A stretch of DNA of 9,848 nt, taken from an uncultured Clostridia bacterium. GTDB taxonomy: Bacteria; Bacillota; Clostridia; Oscillospirales; CAG-272. The position numbers and the translations under genes were made by a program. Under the pieces are notes generated by a model, which was not told the DNA's origin, did no database searches, and saw only the letters and a list, made by a program, of their open reading frames with translations. The DNA lies in assembly GCA_945936265.1 (NCBI GenBank), contig CAMETB010000041.1, forward strand, positions 1 through 9,848, written 5' to 3'. Shown one piece after another: positions 7,354 to 9,848 of the stretch; position 1 is the stretch's first letter; the number at the start of each line of letters is the position of its first letter.

Positions 7354-8784
7354 ATGCGTAAATTCGACACTAAGGTTCAGCATTTGAAATATAAGGTTTT
7401 AAGAGAGGTCGCCCGTCTTGCGTGGACGGGAAATCTTGAAAAAAGCGCACTTGATATTCCGGAAATGATAGTTCCTGGCAGAGTGCCGACTATGAGGTGC
7501 TGCGTATATAAAGAGAGGGCAATTCTCGCCGAGAGAGTAAAGCTCGCCATGGGCGGTGACAAATCAAACCCCAATGTTATAGAGGTTATAGATATAGCGT
7601 GCGATGAATGCCCCATGGGCGGATACGAGGTAAGCGGCGCATGCCGTGGCTGTCTTGCACACAGGTGCGAGGACGTCTGCCGCTTCGGCGCGATATCGTT
7701 TGACGAAAACCACGTGGCACATATAGACAAGACAAAGTGCGTCGAGTGCGGCGCCTGCTCCAAGGTGTGCCCGTACAGCGCGATAACCAATAACAAGCGC
7801 CCGTGTGAAAACGCCTGCAAGGTAAAAGCAATCTCAATGGGCGAGATGAAGGAAGCAAAAATAGACAACTCCAAATGTATAGCCTGCGGAAGTTGCGTTT
7901 ATCAATGTCCCTGGGGAGCAATAACGGAAAAATCTTTTATTCTCGATGTAATAAGATTTATAAAAGGAAGCAATGAGAACAAAAATTATCACGTATATGC
8001 GGTAATAGCCCCGTCAATCGCAACGCAGTTTACTTATGCAAAACTCGGACAGGTAATATCGGGTATCAAGGCTCTCGGATTTTATAAGATTGTCGAGGCG
8101 GCGCTCGGCGCGGATATGGTGGCAAGCAAAGAATCGGCGGAACTTGCCGAAAAGGGCTTCCTTATGAGCTCCTGTTGCCCCGGCTTCGTTTCCTACATAG
8201 AAAATCAGTTCCCTACTCTTGCAAATAACGTTTCCTCCTCGCTCTCCCCCATGTCAACCGTTGCAAAGAAGATAAAAGAGGGTGACGAGAGTGCAAAGGT
8301 CGTGTTTATAGGTCCGTGTACGGCAAAGAAAATGGAGTTTCAGAAAGAAGAAGTACGTAAATACGTCGATAGCGTAATAACCTTTGAGGAACTTCAGGCA
8401 CTTTTCGACAGTTGCGACCTCGATATAGAATCAATGGAGGAGTCCTCAACCGACGGAGCTTCCTACTATGGCAGAATATTCGCGCGTTGCGGCGGACTTG
8501 CCGAGGCGGTAAAGCAGGGGCTTACCGAAAACGGATGCGATTATGAGCTTAAAGCGGTTTCCTGCGACGGAATAGAGCAGTGCCGCACGTCGCTTGCAAA
8601 AGCAAAGGCGGGCAAGCTTGACGCCAACTTTATCGAGGGAATGGCTTGTGTGGGCGGTTGTATCGGCGGCTCCGGTTGTCTTACTCACGGCATAGACAGG
8701 AGCAGATACGAGATAGACAAGTACGGCAAAGCCGGCAAAGAGAGCATCGCCGCCTCGTTAAGCGCCATAAAAGACGAGCTCTGA
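7354..8784 (+). CDS. [FeFe] hydrogenase-like protein, group B, with ferredoxin-type clusters
   Basis: A 476-aa cytoplasmic iron-sulfur protein. The C-terminal half carries all three H-cluster signatures: SSCCPGF at 272-278 (Cys274 at the proton-relay position, Cys275 ligand), GPCTAKK at 320-326 (Cys322) and EGMACVGGC at 428-436 (Cys432 and Cys436). Gly before the second-motif Pro, where classical group A enzymes have Met, and the GMACVGGC form match the group B subclass. The N-terminal part has two ferredoxin motifs (Cys129/132/135/139 and Cys175/178/181/185), further cysteines at 97/100/105/109 and 83/86 that could hold another cluster, and a CENAC insertion at 151-155. Expected activity is reversible proton reduction with ferredoxin, or a sensory/regulatory role; group B enzymes are little characterised. 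GGAGG at 7344-7348 sets the ATG at 7354; the earlier GTG at 7312 overlaps the promoter. It has its own promoter and terminator. No maturation genes (hydE, hydF, hydG) are in the window. Confidence 0.93.
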   Translation: MRKFDTKVQHLKYKVLREVARLAWTGNLEKSALDIPEMIVPGRVPTMRCCVYKERAILAERVKLAMGGDKSNPNVIEVIDIACDECPMGGYEVSGACRGCLAHRCEDVCRFGAISFDENHVAHIDKTKCVECGACSKVCPYSAITNNKRPCENACKVKAISMGEMKEAKIDNSKCIACGSCVYQCPWGAITEKSFILDVIRFIKGSNENKNYHVYAVIAPSIATQFTYAKLGQVISGIKALGFYKIVEAALGADMVASKESAELAEKGFLMSSCCPGFVSYIENQFPTLANNVSSSLSPMSTVAKKIKEGDESAKVVFIGPCTAKKMEFQKEEVRKYVDSVITFEELQALFDSCDLDIESMEESSTDGASYYGRIFARCGGLAEAVKQGLTENGCDYELKAVSCDGIEQCRTSLAKAKAGKLDANFIEGMACVGGCIGGSGCLTHGIDRSRYEIDKYGKAGKESIAASLSAIKDEL

Positions 8785-8828
8785 TAGCGTAGCCAGCCGT
8801 CAAATGCACGATAGCAAAAGCACGTAAT

Positions 8829-8860
8829 AATAAAAACGCACCCTCGGGTGCGTTTTTATT
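8829..8860. terminator. Bidirectional terminator between convergent genes
   Basis: A perfect hairpin. CGCACC and GGTGCG (8837-8842 and 8847-8852) enclose a CTCG tetraloop and are flanked by five A and five T plus outer A/T pairs. It works in both directions and serves the hydrogenase gene (stop at 8784) and the minus-strand gene, whose stop codon is 13 bases beyond. Confidence 0.93.
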
Positions 8861-8873
8861 TGCAATATTTTGC

Positions 8874-9383
8874 TTACTGTTCTTCAGCTTTTGCTTCCGT
8901 GTCCTGTGCGGGTTTTTTCTCGGCGCTTTCTGCGGGTTTTTCCTCGGCGCTCTCTGCCGGCTTTGCCTCAACCTCTTTTGCGGCTTTTTCTTCGGTGTTC
9001 TTCTTTGAATTTTCTTTCTTGTCCTTCATATTCTTAACGAATTCTCTTAATTGGGTTTCTGCCAACAGACATACGATGAAGAATGCGTAAGTAAGAATTC
9101 TTACTATTCCTACGATGTTTGTAAGAATCGAGATGATTCTATATACTACCGAGCCGTAGTAGCCGCTGAACATACCGCCGAAATAGTTAAACAGCGAGAA
9201 AAATGCAGACACTCCCGTAAATATGAGCGTTACGATAAACGTCAGTTTAGCGGTCTTTTTAAGCTCCTCGTCATCTGACTTTACGATAACGTAGCCGCCT
9301 GCCAACGCAAATGCTATAAAACTGATGTAACCGCAAGCCCAGATGAGCACTTTTTTCCATTTAGTTGTCCAAAGTTCTTTCAT
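8874..9383 (-). CDS. Small membrane protein with an Ala/Glu/Lys/Pro repeat tail
   Basis: A 169-aa protein that I do not recognise. Hydrophobic segments lie near residues 12-34, 46-69 and 78-108; the last may be a long helix or two short ones. A charged tail runs from about 112 to the end. It starts Lys-rich (KNMKDKKENSKKN at 117-129) and passes into 8-residue repeats, ESAEEKPA at 144-151 and ESAEKKPA at 152-159, with a diverged copy, KEVEAKPA, at 136-143. Such tails are usually disordered and may act as a flexible cytoplasmic arm, but no function can be assigned. AAGGAG (9394-9399 on the plus strand) supports the ATG, although the spacing of ten bases is at the long end. A near-consensus promoter lies upstream, and the gene ends at the shared terminator, so it is probably transcribed alone. 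Confidence 0.85.
   Translation of the reverse strand: MKELWTTKWKKVLIWACGYISFIAFALAGGYVIVKSDDEELKKTAKLTFIVTLIFTGVSAFFSLFNYFGGMFSGYYGSVVYRIISILTNIVGIVRILTYAFFIVCLLAETQLREFVKNMKDKKENSKKNTEEKAAKEVEAKPAESAEEKPAESAEKKPAQDTEAKAEEQ
8907..8978 (-). repeat. 24-bp tandem repeat in the tail of the membrane protein
   Basis: Two near-identical 24-base copies (8907-8930 and 8931-8954) and a third, diverged copy (8955-8978) encode the 8-residue tail repeat. The first two differ at only a few bases. The unit is a multiple of three, so a copy-number change would keep the reading frame. Confidence 0.8.
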
Positions 9384-9424
9384 ATTATCAACTCTCCTTG
9401 TTAAAATTTATAAACGCTATACAC

Positions 9425-9453
9425 AGTATATCATCGCAATACAGAAAAGTCAA
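9425..9453 (-). promoter_or_regulatory. Near-consensus promoter of the small membrane protein gene
   Basis: Read on the minus strand, TTGACT (9453-9448) and TATACT (9430-9425) are each one mismatch from consensus, with 17 bases between them. TGA before the -10 makes it an extended -10 box. Transcription should start near 9418, about 35 bases before the ATG. Confidence 0.8.
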
Positions 9454-9666
9454 CATTTTTTTGATTTTTACAGATTTATTCGTAAAAATAGTAATAAAAT
9501 GCGAAAGAATCAAAGGAAAAAGACAAGTAAACTTGAAAAAATGCCACATTTTCGGTGATTATTCCCCACAGAGCATTATACGACAAGCCGCAGGGAGCGC
9601 CGAAAAATAGCACAAAAATACCCCAACCCACAGGTATGATTAGACACTTTTGGAGGTGCATATCAT

Positions 9667-9720
9667 TTGCGTCAGCCTTTTTTAATAGATTATGTACGAT
9701 TTATTGCGATAAATATTTGA
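9667..9720 (+). CDS. Possible 17-residue micro-ORF (leader peptide candidate)
   Basis: GGAGG at 9652-9656 is followed ten bases later by TTG (9667), which opens a 17-codon frame ending in TGA at 9718-9720. The peptide would begin MRQPFLIDYV. TATGAT at 9635-9640 could be a -10 box, but there is no clear -35. A strong terminator hairpin begins 34 bases after the stop. The good ribosome site is the only real support; TTG is a rare start and the frame is short enough to occur by chance. Confidence 0.2.
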   Translation: MRQPFLIDYVRFIAINI

Positions 9721-9754
9721 TTATTTATCTAAATTTATTTAAAATATTCGCATC

Positions 9755-9786
9755 AAAGAAAACGGACTGAAAAGTCCGTTTTCTTT
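9755..9786. terminator. Perfect 14-bp terminator hairpin in the right-hand spacer
   Basis: AAAGAAAACGGACT (9755-9768) pairs perfectly with AGTCCGTTTTCTTT (9773-9786) around a GAAA tetraloop. T-rich sequence on one side and A-rich on the other allow action in both directions. It either ends a short plus-strand transcript from the spacer or a minus-strand gene beyond the window. Confidence 0.85.
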
Positions 9787-9793
9787 ATATAAA

Positions 9794-9848
9794 TGGTGAA
9801 TTATACTATCAAGTGCAACAGCAAATAAAAAAGTAGAAGTTCATACGA
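9794..9848. mobile_element. Possible terminal region of an IS30-family insertion sequence (partial)
   Basis: The segment contains AATTATACTATCAAGTGCAACAG in a window of 23 bases starting near 9799; its core TCAAGTGCAACA (reverse TGTTGCACTTGA) resembles the inverted repeats I associate with IS30-family elements of Firmicutes. No transposase is visible because the window ends here, so neither orientation nor completeness can be told. The match is from memory of the motif and is not a database result. Confidence 0.3.

Larger units (their letters stand above)
9454..9848. other. AT-rich intergenic region with no convincing protein gene
   Basis: Nearly 400 bases to the window edge with no ORF supported by a ribosome site and a known family. 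It holds an AT-rich stretch, a short GC-richer island around 9560-9605 where both strands stay open for 60-80 codons, a possible micro-ORF at 9667-9720, a perfect terminator hairpin at 9755-9786, and an IS30-like end at the right edge. A small RNA ending at the hairpin is possible. Confidence 0.6.

Noticed and set aside
7377..7874. 165-codon minus-strand ORF inside the hydrogenase gene
   Set aside because: Antisense shadow of the cysteine-rich coding region; no recognisable domain.
8907..8978. Repeats considered as a CRISPR-like array
   Set aside because: Units are directly adjacent, without spacers, and encode a repeated peptide in frame.
8848..9090. 80-codon plus-strand ORF rich in Ala, Ser and Phe
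   Set aside because: It is the antisense reading of the repeat tail of the minus-strand membrane protein and starts inside the terminator.
9343..9610. Overlapping plus-strand ORFs of 71 and 81 codons at the start of the spacer
   Set aside because: They begin antisense to the membrane protein gene, cross its promoter, lack ribosome sites and translate to AT-driven low-complexity sequence.
9560..9640. GC-rich island considered as a 6S RNA, T-box or SAM riboswitch
   Set aside because: No matching conserved core motif or long paired helix could be seen by eye.

Overview
The window looks like chromosomal DNA from an anaerobic member of the Clostridia (Firmicutes), most likely a gut-type lineage. 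The reasons are the mfd gene followed by a PrsA/SurA-like lipoprotein gene (an order common in Firmicutes), a stand-alone group B [FeFe] hydrogenase-like protein, strong GGAGG-type ribosome binding sites, frequent AGA/AGG arginine codons, and AT-rich spacers with intrinsic terminators. I cannot name a genus. No rRNA, tRNA or CRISPR array is visible.

Layout. (1) 1-2191, plus strand: a tight operon with the last 11 codons of an upstream gene, a multi-pass membrane protein of 224 aa that I do not recognise, and a membrane-anchored M20-family metallopeptidase resembling carboxypeptidase S/PM20D1. The gaps are 12 and 19 bases, and a terminator-like hairpin follows. (2) 2308-7195, plus strand: mfd (transcription-repair coupling factor) and a PrsA/SurA-like lipoprotein whose peptidyl-prolyl isomerase core looks degenerate. 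The lipoprotein gene seems to have its own promoter overlapping the mfd stop codon, and a strong terminator closes the unit. (3) 7293-8860, plus strand: a single-gene unit for an [FeFe] hydrogenase-like protein, with a near-consensus promoter and a bidirectional terminator. (4) 8874-9453, minus strand: a small membrane protein with an Ala/Glu/Lys/Pro repeat tail, converging on the hydrogenase gene and driven by a near-consensus promoter. (5) 9454-9848: AT-rich non-coding DNA with a small GC-rich island, a possible 18-codon micro-ORF, a perfect 14-bp terminator hairpin, and at the right edge a sequence resembling an IS30-family end.

These are mostly separate housekeeping or metabolic units: DNA repair (Mfd), envelope protein folding (lipoprotein), redox metabolism (hydrogenase), and peptide or N-acyl-amino-acid hydrolysis coupled to unknown membrane partners. 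No clear new defence or mobile system is visible. The least explained parts are the membrane-protein/M20 module, the isomerase-dead foldase, the group B hydrogenase and the 9.5-9.85 kb spacer.
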